The notes beneath the pieces are model-generated. The model saw only the letters and a list, made by a program, of their open reading frames with translations. It made no database searches and was not told where the DNA came from. Source: Bacteroidales bacterium UBA1797 (GTDB lineage Bacteria > Bacteroidota > Bacteroidia > Bacteroidales > VadinHA17). Taken from it: a stretch of DNA of 11,424 nucleotides. The translations under genes were made by a program, and so were the position numbers. This document shows, one piece after another, positions 1-6,805 of this stretch (position 1 is the first letter of the stretch; every line of letters starts with the position of its first letter). The stretch is taken from contig DCFT01000011.1 in assembly GCA_002319885.1 (NCBI GenBank), forward strand, positions 1 to 11,424, in the 5' to 3' direction.

Positions 1-53
1 TTAAGTGGAATTGACTTGTATTGATTGGTTACATAATTTCGTAAGTGGAATTT

Positions 54-539
54 ATGTTTCGACTCGTGAACAGTACTAAAAACATCAAGAGCATCCCTAG
101 CCGGACTATACTGACCAGTATTCCGATTAAGCAATCCGGTAATTCTACCACTCAATTGTATAATGAAGAATTTCTTACTCAAATTTTGATTGCCGGAAAC
201 AAATTCCTTATAAGAGGGAACAATCTCCTTGTCAGAGGGAACGAATTTCGAGTGAGAGGGAACACATTCCGGATTAGAGGGAACGAATTTCCGATGAGAG
301 GGAACGAATTCCGGGTGAGAGGGAGCAAATTCCTGATGAGAGGGAACGAATTCCTTATGAGAGGGAACAGATTTCCGATTAGCGGGACTCAATTCCGGAT
401 GAGCGGGAATGAATTCCAGATCAGAGGGAACCAATTTGGTGAAAGAGGGAATGATCATGTAAGTAGCGGCAATGATTTTTGTTTCAACAGATACCAACAT
501 CATATTAAAGTGTCTTCAATTACAAACCTTAAAAATTAA
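54..539 (+). CDS. Possible heptapeptide-repeat protein (doubtful ORF)
   Basis: An open frame of 161 codons from the ATG at 54 (a GTG lies at 45) spans the tandem repeat. The first 47 residues are not repetitive; residues about 48-145 are the heptads Gly-Asn-x-Phe-x-x-Arg; the tail is short and unrelated. No signal peptide or known domain is visible. For coding: the frame stays open and ends four bases before the ATG of the next gene, suggesting translational coupling. Against coding: a repeat period divisible by three keeps a frame open automatically, the protein is low-complexity and strongly basic, and substitutions change amino acids freely at heptad positions 3, 5 and 6. I cannot assign a function and regard it as about one chance in three of being a real protein. 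Confidence 0.3.
   Translation: MFRLVNSTKNIKSIPSRTILTSIPIKQSGNSTTQLYNEEFLTQILIAGNKFLIRGNNLLVRGNEFRVRGNTFRIRGNEFPMRGNEFRVRGSKFLMRGNEFLMRGNRFPISGTQFRMSGNEFQIRGNQFGERGNDHVSSGNDFCFNRYQHHIKVSSITNLKN
195..488 (+). repeat. 14-unit, 21-bp tandem repeat
   Basis: Fourteen consecutive 21-base units run from 195 without any insertion or deletion; most begin GGGAAC and continue GAATTC or GAATTT. Read in the one open frame each unit is Gly-Asn-x-Phe-x-x-Arg, for example GNEFRVR, GNEFPMR and GNRFPIS. The units from 237 to 446 are the most alike; the last two (447-488) are degenerate. Many units carry GGAA and TTCC eight bases apart (301-312 is GGAACGAATTCC), giving a weak palindrome. The 21-base period equals two turns of B-DNA, so the array could work as DNA (protein binding, curvature) rather than as protein. 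There are no spacers, so it is not CRISPR. Confidence 0.93.
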
Positions 540-543
540 TGAC

Positions 544-1470
544 ATGAACACAGAACAAAAAATTAAGTTGAACATGCAATTGACAGTACGCAATTGTGTA
601 ACATTAAATGAAGCGGTTGCAAAAACTATCCCAAAATTCATGGAGAATTATTCAATCCTTCAGAACACTACCAACGAGATCCAGGAACTCGGTAAGCTAC
701 AAGGAACTGACAAAACAGGGGTTGCCAGTGATAAAAACAAGTTGAAAAAGACTCTGATAACTATGGCTGCAAAAAATTCAAGAAAAGTTGCGGCCCTTGC
801 TAAATTCATTAACAGTGATAAGCTTCTCAACGAAGTCAGGTATAATGAAGCACAACTGGAAAGGTTTGCTGAAACAACGCTGATAGAAAAAGCAATGGTT
901 ATTTATTCGAGCGCTGAAGAGAATATCGGAAAACTGGCTGAACATGGTATTACGCCTGAGACCCAAAAGGTTTTTATAGATACTATCACTGCCCTGAATA
1001 ATGTTTTAAAAACTCCAAGATCAACAATCGGTGAAAGGAAGAAAGCCACCGAAAGGCTGAGTGTACTTTTTGAAACTGCGGACAAGGCTCTTGAAATGAT
1101 GGATTTCGCAGTGGGTATCGTAAAAGACGAACAGGTTGATTTTGTAACTGCATATAAAACAGCCCGGAAACTCGTTGATACAAATACCGGAAATGTTTCC
1201 CTAAAAGCCAAAGCCACTGATGCAATAACAGGCACACCTGTGAGCGGAGTTCTTTTTACATTTAAACATGAGAACATAAACATGGAGCTTGCATCTGGAA
1301 ACGGTAAAATGACAAAGAAAACTGCATCAAAAGGTAGTTTTCAAATAAAAAATATGCAATCCGGAACTTACAAAGTATTGGTACAAAAGCCGGGTTATAA
1401 AGACAAAGAGGTTTCTGTAAGCATTTCTGACGGAGAGAGGAGCGACCTCAATGTTGTGCTTGAAAAGTAA
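544..1470 (+). CDS. Helical protein with C-terminal CarboxypepD_reg-like domain
   Basis: A 308-aa protein of two parts. Residues 1 to about 210 are predicted mostly alpha-helical and polar, with regular Ala/Leu/Lys/Glu patterns and no catalytic motif I recognise. Residues about 215-308 look like a carboxypeptidase regulatory-like beta-sandwich: 'AKATDAITGTPVSGVLFTF' followed by 'SGTYKVLVQKPGYKD' and a 'VSVSISDGE' strand, the usual Bacteroidota pattern. There is no signal peptide, so a surface location is not supported. I start it at ATG 544 because the upstream ATG at 472 lies inside the tandem repeat and adds 24 unlike residues. The next gene follows 33 bases later on the same strand. Function unknown; proteins of this shape are, from memory, widespread in Bacteroidota. 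Confidence 0.8.
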   Translation: MNTEQKIKLNMQLTVRNCVTLNEAVAKTIPKFMENYSILQNTTNEIQELGKLQGTDKTGVASDKNKLKKTLITMAAKNSRKVAALAKFINSDKLLNEVRYNEAQLERFAETTLIEKAMVIYSSAEENIGKLAEHGITPETQKVFIDTITALNNVLKTPRSTIGERKKATERLSVLFETADKALEMMDFAVGIVKDEQVDFVTAYKTARKLVDTNTGNVSLKAKATDAITGTPVSGVLFTFKHENINMELASGNGKMTKKTASKGSFQIKNMQSGTYKVLVQKPGYKDKEVSVSISDGERSDLNVVLEK

Positions 1471-1503
1471 CAGAAAGAGATTATTCATTTTAAAATCTGA
1501 AGA

Positions 1504-1737
1504 ATGAAATCGAAAATTTTCACACTTGACTGGAGGGATCTGTTAAATGGTCTTCTTATTGCATTCCTTGCTGCACTGATCGATGGGATCATAAAGATAC
1601 TTGGATCAGGAGTATCATTTGACTGGCCACACCTTCAGCCGGTTCTGATAGCTGGTATTAGTGCTGCATTGGCTTATCTTCTGAAAAGTCTCTCAACGAA
1701 TTCACGAAATCAACTGTTTACAAAAGAACCGGGATAG
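1504..1737 (+). CDS. Small two-helix membrane protein, holin-like
   Basis: A 77-aa protein with two hydrophobic segments, residues about 14-33 (LLNGLLIAFLAALIDGIIKI) and 46-62 (PVLIAGISAALAYLLKS), separated by a polar turn with 'SFDWPHLQP', and a short charged tail. The N-terminal 'LDWRDLLNG' before the first helix and 'AYLLKSLSTNS' after the second recall small holin-like proteins of Bacteroidota prophages. This is resemblance from memory, not a tested match. It follows the CarboxypepD_reg-like gene by 33 bases and is probably co-transcribed. No endolysin, tail or capsid gene is visible next to it, so a role in lysis is only a possibility. It could equally be a membrane partner of the preceding protein. 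Confidence 0.65.
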   Translation: MKSKIFTLDWRDLLNGLLIAFLAALIDGIIKILGSGVSFDWPHLQPVLIAGISAALAYLLKSLSTNSRNQLFTKEPG

Positions 1738-1764
1738 TAATTATTTCTGTTTTTAAGAATATTG

Positions 1765-1772
1765 TATATTTG
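1765..1772 (+). promoter_or_regulatory. Bacteroidota -7 element TATATTTG
   Basis: The eight bases match TAnnTTTG, the -7 element of Bacteroidota primary-sigma promoters. No exact TTTG lies 19-21 bases upstream; the nearest candidate is TTTC at 1744-1747, 17 bases away, so the promoter is incomplete. Expected initiation would fall near 1777-1779, where the left arm of the inverted repeat starts. Confidence 0.4.
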
Positions 1773-1778
1773 TTTTAC

Positions 1779-1865
1779 AGGCGGTACATTTAACATTATT
1801 CCACTTAGCACGAGAGGATTCCTTGTTCCACATAAGGAAATGCAGCGATACAAAATGTACCGCCT
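1779..1865 (+). ncRNA. Candidate structured RNA / long inverted repeat
   Basis: Perfect 13-base arms AGGCGGTACATTT (1779-1791) and AAATGTACCGCCT (1853-1865) enclose 61 bases. Inside is a second hairpin, 1819-1826 with 1832-1839 (TTCCTTGT/ATAAGGAA, one G-U pair, loop of five), which GCA 1808-1810 with TGC 1841-1843 may extend. The right arm is followed by the T-rich TCTTTATTTCT. A TAnnTTTG element ends seven bases before the left arm. As an RNA this would be about 90-100 nt with paired ends. It lies between two convergent genes, so alternatives are an unusual bidirectional terminator or a small mobile-repeat (MITE-like) element. No known RNA family is recognised. Confidence 0.4.
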
Positions 1866-1874
1866 TCTTTATTT

Positions 1875-2432
1875 CTATGATTTATAGGGCAATATACTTT
1901 CAAGACAGAAACAAGTAAGTTTATTGACCGAATTCCATTCAGAGCACACTTCAGGAAGTGGGCATTTTTCACATAATGATTTTAGGCTATCCTTAGAAAC
2001 ATCTAATGTACCCTCATCTTGATGAATCTGTAAAAGTTGTTTGAGGTATTTACCTGCTACAAGTCTATGGAGATCGTCTTTCTTTACAAGCCCCAACCAC
2101 TCGAAAATACCTTTGTCTCCTCTGGAAGAGTTGCAAGAGGAACATGCAAGGACAAGGTTGTCAGCAGAATTATCACCTCCCCGGTTCTTAGGTACCAGAT
2201 GATCCGTTGTGAGGTTGTCATTCGCTCCGCAAAATACACACTCTTGTGGAAGATCATGTTCTCTTTCCCATTCTCTTATTGTATCAGATATATGAATTTC
2301 ATTACTCCTGAGTTTTTTAAATCTGTCTGTGACAAATCCATAGTTTATTTCTCCAAGAGAAGATCTTGAGATGAGTTTGGCATATTCATATAGGATCTCA
2401 TCACGAATTGTTTTTACATATCCTGGAGGCAT
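1875..2432 (-). CDS. HNH endonuclease-like protein with C-terminal Cys cluster
   Basis: A 185-aa protein. Residues 65-101 form an HNH (beta-beta-alpha metal) fold: zinc ligands C65/C68 ('CVFC') and C97/C100 ('CSSC'), catalytic region D77-H78 ('TTDHLVPKNRGG'), N92 and then 'NSSRGDKG'. After a helical linker a second cysteine set follows: C154, C157, C163, C174 and C176, including 'CEKCPLPEVC', probably another metal site. The gene begins 29 bases after the type IIG stop codon on the same strand, so the two are very likely one operon. Its job there is inferred: an extra nuclease, or a protein that modifies or controls restriction. The ATG at 2432 gives the full HNH and no nearby alternative start exists. 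Confidence 0.85.
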   Translation of the reverse strand: MPPGYVKTIRDEILYEYAKLISRSSLGEINYGFVTDRFKKLRSNEIHISDTIREWEREHDLPQECVFCGANDNLTTDHLVPKNRGGDNSADNLVLACSSCNSSRGDKGIFEWLGLVKKDDLHRLVAGKYLKQLLQIHQDEGTLDVSKDSLKSLCEKCPLPEVCSEWNSVNKLTCFCLESILPYKS

Positions 2433-2461
2433 AAAATTATTTTTAAAAGGAGATTAGTATT

Positions 2462-5400
2462 TTATCTGTTTTCAACACTGCTTATTTCATCATTTGTTAA
2501 TCCATATAACTCATATATTAAACAGTCTAACTCAGTTTCCAATATTTCTGTATCATTGATAGAACCAGACTTTTTTATTTCTAAAATTTCCTCAACTATA
2601 GAGATGTACACTTGCTGTTCTTCAAAACTAATTTTCATTATTGGTAAGGACTCAAGGTCGGTCATAAGAATTTGAGGAAATGCTTGTTGGTTAGTAATCA
2701 TTAATTTCTTAATGTAATAATTAAAAAGTTTTGAGTGAAGAAGCGCTAAAATATACTTGTTTGAAAATTCACTGGTCTTAGACCAGCACGAGTATAATGT
2801 ACTTTCAGTTAAGGCAGGTTTTTCTAAGTAAGCACAGCAAAGATAATCTCCGGTTCTTCTAATCAAGATTCGTGGGGAAATGGCATGTTTCTCTTTTGAT
2901 TTTGTGCCACCGATTATTGTCAGAGAATTGTAATTTGCATATTTAAATTTGTCAATTGTCCATTTTGAGATACAATTCCCTAATAAAAAAATATTTTCTA
3001 TTCCTTCTTCTTTTTCATCGAAAATATAATTTTTCCTATCCTGTACAACCATACCCTTAAATAAATTACAGACCTCTGTAAGGGGAACAACTGATTTACT
3101 CTTGTTTATCTTCTGAATTAATGATAAGTCCTCTATTTCTTTTACAATTAATTCTTTATTTGAATTGAAATGAAATCTTTTTGTTTTTCTCATTGAATTT
3201 TTAGAAAAAATAAATATAACATTACCTGTGTTTGCTTCATCAAATACCATCCCTTCAATAGTAGTGATATTCTCAGTGGTGCCATTAGAATTTAAGAAGT
3301 TCACGCAATCAGTATAACTTCTTGTTGTAAAAAGTCCTTCAGGTACAATCATTGATTGGTTTGCATTTCTATTAAGTAGAGTTATGCCTTTTTCTATAAA
3401 CAGAGTGAAAATGTTTTTTGAGCTTGCTTTTTTAATTGAAGAGTATTCATTTATTAACATACTTAATAAAACATTATCCATGTTTTGTTTTGTCATTATA
3501 AAATATGGAGGATTACCAATAACCAAATCAAAACCCTCAAAATCACCACTGTTATTGAGTACTTCCGGAAATTCAAAACGCCACTCGAAAGCGTTTTCAT
3601 AAATCTTGTTACTTTTTATTTCGGCAATCTGTTCTTCAAGGGTTTTAATTTCAACAGTTAGTTTGTTAACTTTTTTGTTCCATTCGTCTTTTTCTTTCTT
3701 CGAGAGCTCAAATAGGGAGGTCTGGGCTGACAAACTTACCAGGTCTCCTTTAAATTTATTTAGTTTTAAGAACCGTTTATCGTTTAGTGCTACCTCCGTT
3801 TCAAAATCACTTTTGATTTTTTTAATTAGCTCCTCCATTGCATGTTTTTCATCTTTCGACTGCGCATTTCTGTATGTCATTACTGCTTCACGGTAGTTAT
3901 CAACAGTCCATTTGCTCGATCTCAATGCAGTTTTGATATCTGCATCCAATGAATACCTGCTTATAAGTGAATTTCCGCATTTTATATTAATATCAATATT
4001 TGGAAGAGTTTCAAGTTCTTTTACACTTTTACCAGGCTTATAGTATGCATTCTTAAGCAATTCAATCCAAAGCCTGAGACGGCATATTTTAACCGAGTTA
4101 GGATTTATGTCGACTCCAAAAAGGCAATTTTCAATTATCAACTGTTTCTCTCTGAAGAGACTTTCCTGAATTCGCTGACTCTCTTTATTTTTTAGATCGT
4201 ATTCAAAGAAATTTCCTTGTTCATCAGTAATTAAAAGCTCATCGTTAATTACTTCAATGTTATAGTTCTTTAATCGTTTGCCTTCTTTATCAGAAAGAAT
4301 CTCCAGATCCGATTTAATTGCAATTATTTCGTTGAGGGCAGAAACAAGGAAGTGTCCGGAACCGACGGCAGGATCGCAGATTTTTATACTGTTAATTATC
4401 CGATTAGCTTCGGCAATGTCAGTGATTCTATTATAAACATCTTTTATTGTTTCGCATTCCCAGCCTTTTGATTCATTGAATTTCTGAACAATTGACCTGG
4501 TAATAGTTTCATGACACATGTACATTGTGATAAAGCCAGGAGTAAAAAAGGACCCATCTTTATACCCATTTATTTTTTCGAAGATCAGACCAAGAACAGA
4601 TGCATTTATTAGAGTCTTGTTTTCTTCCTGAATGTCTTCCGATCCCTCACTTGAGAAATCATATGCATCAAGAAATCCAAGAAGATATTCAAGAGGTTCA
4701 ATTTCACCTGTCCTTTTCTTTCCGGTTTTATCTTTAAGAACAGTATTGGTTATCAGCGGGAGTTTAGCATGATCATCAAGGTTGCTGATCCTGATGGTTT
4801 TATGTTCAATCTCAGAAGGTTCAAAAAGTGAACTATTCAGATATGGAACGTTGGCAAATTTTTGTTTGATGGAATTATTCCTTTCATTTTCTTTCACAGC
4901 AAGAACCTGGAAAAAGAGCTTGTTCAGTTCATCGAAATCATTAATATTTTCAATGTTAAGGAACCTGAATGCTTTATCATTACCATTATATTTTATAAGC
5001 TGTCCTTCAAGCAGCTTAAGAAACAGTATCCTGTTTATCCAGGTAATTGATAATTCAAGGGCAATGTTAAAAAGTTGTTCATCAGTCGTATTACCAAAAT
5101 TCGAACGTGTTTGGATTTGGGAAAGACAATCTTCAGATTTAAGGATAGTGACAGCATTCTCAAGAAGGGAGCCCTGATTTCTCTTTCCCTCTTTTTTTCT
5201 TCCGATTACCTTTTTATTTCCTGCTTTAGATTCTTCAAGTCCGATTATATGCAGAAGCTCAGAATAAAATGATTTATCCAGAGAGTTACTGTCATTTGTG
5301 AAAGGCAGCTTTAACAGGTGTTCTGGTGAAAATATCTTATAAAGAGGAATAAGCCGGTTATCATCCTGGTTATCATCATTCCTGAATATAGATTCATATT

Positions 5401-6019
5401 CCCTGATGTCAAAATATGTCGCTGTTATCTGTGACTCGTTTTTTTCGACAAATGGAGCGGCCACTTTATTGTAGAAAAAATCAGTGGTATTTCCTGCCAG
5501 GCGACCCTCTTCAAAGTCAATAAACTGACTGACAAAACTTTTGTCGTTTGTAAATAATTTTTCAAAATCATTAGATGAAAAGATAAACCACTCGTAAATA
5601 TCTGTGGTTATAAGGTATTTGATATCGATATTCTTATTGGTAATCCTTTCCCGGAGGAAATATAATATAAGTTCATAGAAAGCTTTAGCATTGAGATTAT
5701 CAGTAGTTGGCATTTCGGATCTACTGCCCGGTTTTTTGGTTTCAAAAAGTACACCAACAGAAGTATCAGTGTTTTTGCCAGTATGTATTACCAGATCAGC
5801 TCGTCCTTTGGTATTAATATAATGGGTAGGTGAATAATAAGTATCCTTAAGAAATTCAGAAATAATATTCTTATGAAACTCTTCTGATTCGGATTCATCA
5901 ATATGATCAAAAAGGTGAATGATATTCTTCTTGAAAGTCTCGATTTGGGTCCGGTTTGGTTTGACTTTCAAATAGGCTTTGTTAAGAGATTTTCGTACGT
6001 CAAGGATATTGATTTGCAT
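2462..6019 (-). CDS. Type IIG (Eco57I-like) restriction enzyme / N6-adenine methyltransferase
   Basis: An 1185-aa single-chain restriction and modification protein expected to cut unmodified DNA and methylate adenine with S-adenosylmethionine. Residues about 46-95 look like a PD-(D/E)XK nuclease: acidic helix, then 'GRADLVI' with D75 and 'LFETKKPG' with E93 and K95. A helical linker leads to the methyltransferase: motif I 'DPAVGSGHF' near 548-556 and motif IV 'NPPYF' near 836-840, the N6-adenine signature. Before NPPY lies a coiled-coil-like stretch (about 720-810). The C-terminal 340 residues should be the target-recognition domain. Length and order fit Eco57I-type enzymes; PglX of BREX has similar methylase motifs but no such nuclease, and no other BREX gene is present. 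The frame is intact. It heads an operon with the HNH gene. The target half is more AT-rich than the rest. Confidence 0.92.
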   Translation of the reverse strand: MQINILDVRKSLNKAYLKVKPNRTQIETFKKNIIHLFDHIDESESEEFHKNIISEFLKDTYYSPTHYINTKGRADLVIHTGKNTDTSVGVLFETKKPGSRSEMPTTDNLNAKAFYELILYFLRERITNKNIDIKYLITTDIYEWFIFSSNDFEKLFTNDKSFVSQFIDFEEGRLAGNTTDFFYNKVAAPFVEKNESQITATYFDIREYESIFRNDDNQDDNRLIPLYKIFSPEHLLKLPFTNDSNSLDKSFYSELLHIIGLEESKAGNKKVIGRKKEGKRNQGSLLENAVTILKSEDCLSQIQTRSNFGNTTDEQLFNIALELSITWINRILFLKLLEGQLIKYNGNDKAFRFLNIENINDFDELNKLFFQVLAVKENERNNSIKQKFANVPYLNSSLFEPSEIEHKTIRISNLDDHAKLPLITNTVLKDKTGKKRTGEIEPLEYLLGFLDAYDFSSEGSEDIQEENKTLINASVLGLIFEKINGYKDGSFFTPGFITMYMCHETITRSIVQKFNESKGWECETIKDVYNRITDIAEANRIINSIKICDPAVGSGHFLVSALNEIIAIKSDLEILSDKEGKRLKNYNIEVINDELLITDEQGNFFEYDLKNKESQRIQESLFREKQLIIENCLFGVDINPNSVKICRLRLWIELLKNAYYKPGKSVKELETLPNIDINIKCGNSLISRYSLDADIKTALRSSKWTVDNYREAVMTYRNAQSKDEKHAMEELIKKIKSDFETEVALNDKRFLKLNKFKGDLVSLSAQTSLFELSKKEKDEWNKKVNKLTVEIKTLEEQIAEIKSNKIYENAFEWRFEFPEVLNNSGDFEGFDLVIGNPPYFIMTKQNMDNVLLSMLINEYSSIKKASSKNIFTLFIEKGITLLNRNANQSMIVPEGLFTTRSYTDCVNFLNSNGTTENITTIEGMVFDEANTGNVIFIFSKNSMRKTKRFHFNSNKELIVKEIEDLSLIQKINKSKSVVPLTEVCNLFKGMVVQDRKNYIFDEKEEGIENIFLLGNCISKWTIDKFKYANYNSLTIIGGTKSKEKHAISPRILIRRTGDYLCCAYLEKPALTESTLYSCWSKTSEFSNKYILALLHSKLFNYYIKKLMITNQQAFPQILMTDLESLPIMKISFEEQQVYISIVEEILEIKKSGSINDTEILETELDCLIYELYGLTNDEISSVENR

Positions 6020-6112
6020 GGATTAAATATTAGAGCAATAAATTTAAGGATTCTTTTACATTATCCGTGTTTATTACTTCTAGTATAGAAGTTAATATAT
6101 TTTGGAAGAATT

Positions 6113-6145
6113 CTTTGACAAAGTACTGAAGTGCACGTAATTTTG
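6113..6145 (+). promoter_or_regulatory. Bacteroidota promoter for the GIY-YIG gene, within a divergent spacer
   Basis: TTTG at 6114-6117 and TAATTTTG at 6138-6145 are 20 bases apart, a full match to the Bacteroidota TTTG / TAnnTTTG promoter. Initiation near 6151-6152 would leave only about ten bases before the ATG at 6162. The -33 box lies in the palindrome CTTTGACAAAG (6113-6123). On the opposite strand the same palindrome gives TTTG, followed after 19 bases by TATATTAA (6099-6092), a weaker -7 match that could drive the type IIG operon. Confidence 0.65.
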
Positions 6146-6161
6146 AAGAAAAATAAAAGCC

Positions 6162-6437
6162 ATGAGTACAAAAAAAGTGAATTACAAAAAGGAAGACATT
6201 AAAGATCTTCCGAACGACAAGCCTGTGGTCTATAAGATTTTATCAAAATCTGATGAGAATGTCTATACCGGCTCAGCAAAGCGGGGTAGGGTAAATGAGC
6301 GAATTGAGGAGCATATCGGAGTAATCCCGGGAACTAAGGTTGTTATTGAGCAGTTTTCCTCAATTGATGAGGCAAGAGAAAAAGAGGCGAATATTATCAG
6401 CAGATCGAAACCGAAATATAATAAGGCGGGGAAGTAA
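6162..6437 (+). CDS. Small GIY-YIG-like nuclease-fold protein
   Basis: A 91-aa protein with the GIY-YIG order in reduced form: 'VVYKI' (residues 22-26) and 'VYTGSA' (34-39) stand for the two beta strands, 'RGRVNERIEEHI' (41-52) for the helix with the catalytic arginine (R43 or R47), E75 in 'EKEANII' for the metal-binding glutamate, and 'KPKYNKAGK' for the C-terminal asparagine (N87). All key residue types are there, so activity is possible, though no separate DNA-binding domain is visible. It is read divergently from the type IIG gene across a shared 142-base spacer with its own good promoter, and its stop codon touches the stop of the convergent HNH gene. Role inferred: accessory nuclease of the restriction system, or a separate small defence protein. 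Confidence 0.75.
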   Translation: MSTKKVNYKKEDIKDLPNDKPVVYKILSKSDENVYTGSAKRGRVNERIEEHIGVIPGTKVVIEQFSSIDEAREKEANIISRSKPKYNKAGK

Positions 6438-6737
6438 TCACTTATTTATATTTTCAGTGCCTTTTGATGTGACAACGCATACAAGGTTGCCAGATGATTT
6501 TGACATATTATTTTCCCATTGTAAAGGTCGAAGGTTTGATAATTCATCGCCGCCACCTTTTGATTCAGGAGTAATATGGTCAATTTCCCAGCCATAGCTT
6601 GATTTCCTATTACCATATTGTTGACGTGCAATCCAGGCACCACATTGATCTTTTCTGAATACATTAGAGTCATTTCCACTAACTATAGTGGCTTTTTCCC
6701 ATACTTTTTTAATTTGTTCTTCCGAAAAATTTGCCAT
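6438..6737 (-). CDS. Small HNH nuclease-like protein
   Basis: A 99-aa protein that is almost only an HNH domain. Residues 28-54 read 'RKDQCGAWI' then 'YGWEIDHI', with D53-H54 as the catalytic pair; 'GGGDELSNLRPLQWENNMSK' (61-80) brings N68 and N76/N77 of the second helix. Only one cysteine (C32) precedes the core, so the zinc-ribbon form seen in the larger HNH gene of this window is absent. It follows the helicase by 68 bases on the same strand and is probably transcribed with it. Its TGA begins directly after the TAA of the GIY-YIG gene. HNH proteins of this kind occur as nicking or cutting parts of defence and mobile systems; here the partner is not proven. Confidence 0.82.
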   Translation of the reverse strand: MANFSEEQIKKVWEKATIVSGNDSNVFRKDQCGAWIARQQYGNRKSSYGWEIDHITPESKGGGDELSNLRPLQWENNMSKSSGNLVCVVTSKGTENINK

Positions 6738-6805
6738 TTTAATACAGTTTTAGTTAAAATATTATGGTCCACATATGTTAAATACATAATTTTTTTTTGA
6801 GTAAA

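Noticed and set aside
195..488. CRISPR array
   Set aside because: Units are 21 bases, directly adjacent and without unique spacers, and no cas gene is present.
472..543. Longer form of the CarboxypepD_reg-like protein starting at ATG 472
   Set aside because: The extra 24 residues come from the end of the tandem repeat and do not resemble the rest; ATG 544 begins a typical N-terminus.
903..1283. 126-codon - strand frame opposite the 308-aa protein gene
   Set aside because: Antisense to a better-supported gene and lacking any recognisable domain.
1779..1865. Retron or integron attC site
   Set aside because: No reverse transcriptase or integron integrase is present, and the GTTRRRY core of attC sites is not found at the arms.
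3384..5272. Several open frames of 60-130 codons on the + strand inside the type IIG gene
   Set aside because: They lie antisense to a long gene with clear motifs and their translations are low-complexity and Ser/Phe-rich, as expected of shadow frames.
2462..6019. PglX methyltransferase of a BREX system
   Set aside because: The protein has an N-terminal PD-(D/E)XK nuclease, and no BrxC, PglZ, BrxL or other BREX gene is near.
6162..6737. Toxin-antitoxin pair made of the GIY-YIG and HNH genes
   Set aside because: The genes are convergent, not an operon, and both look like nucleases rather than toxin plus inhibitor.
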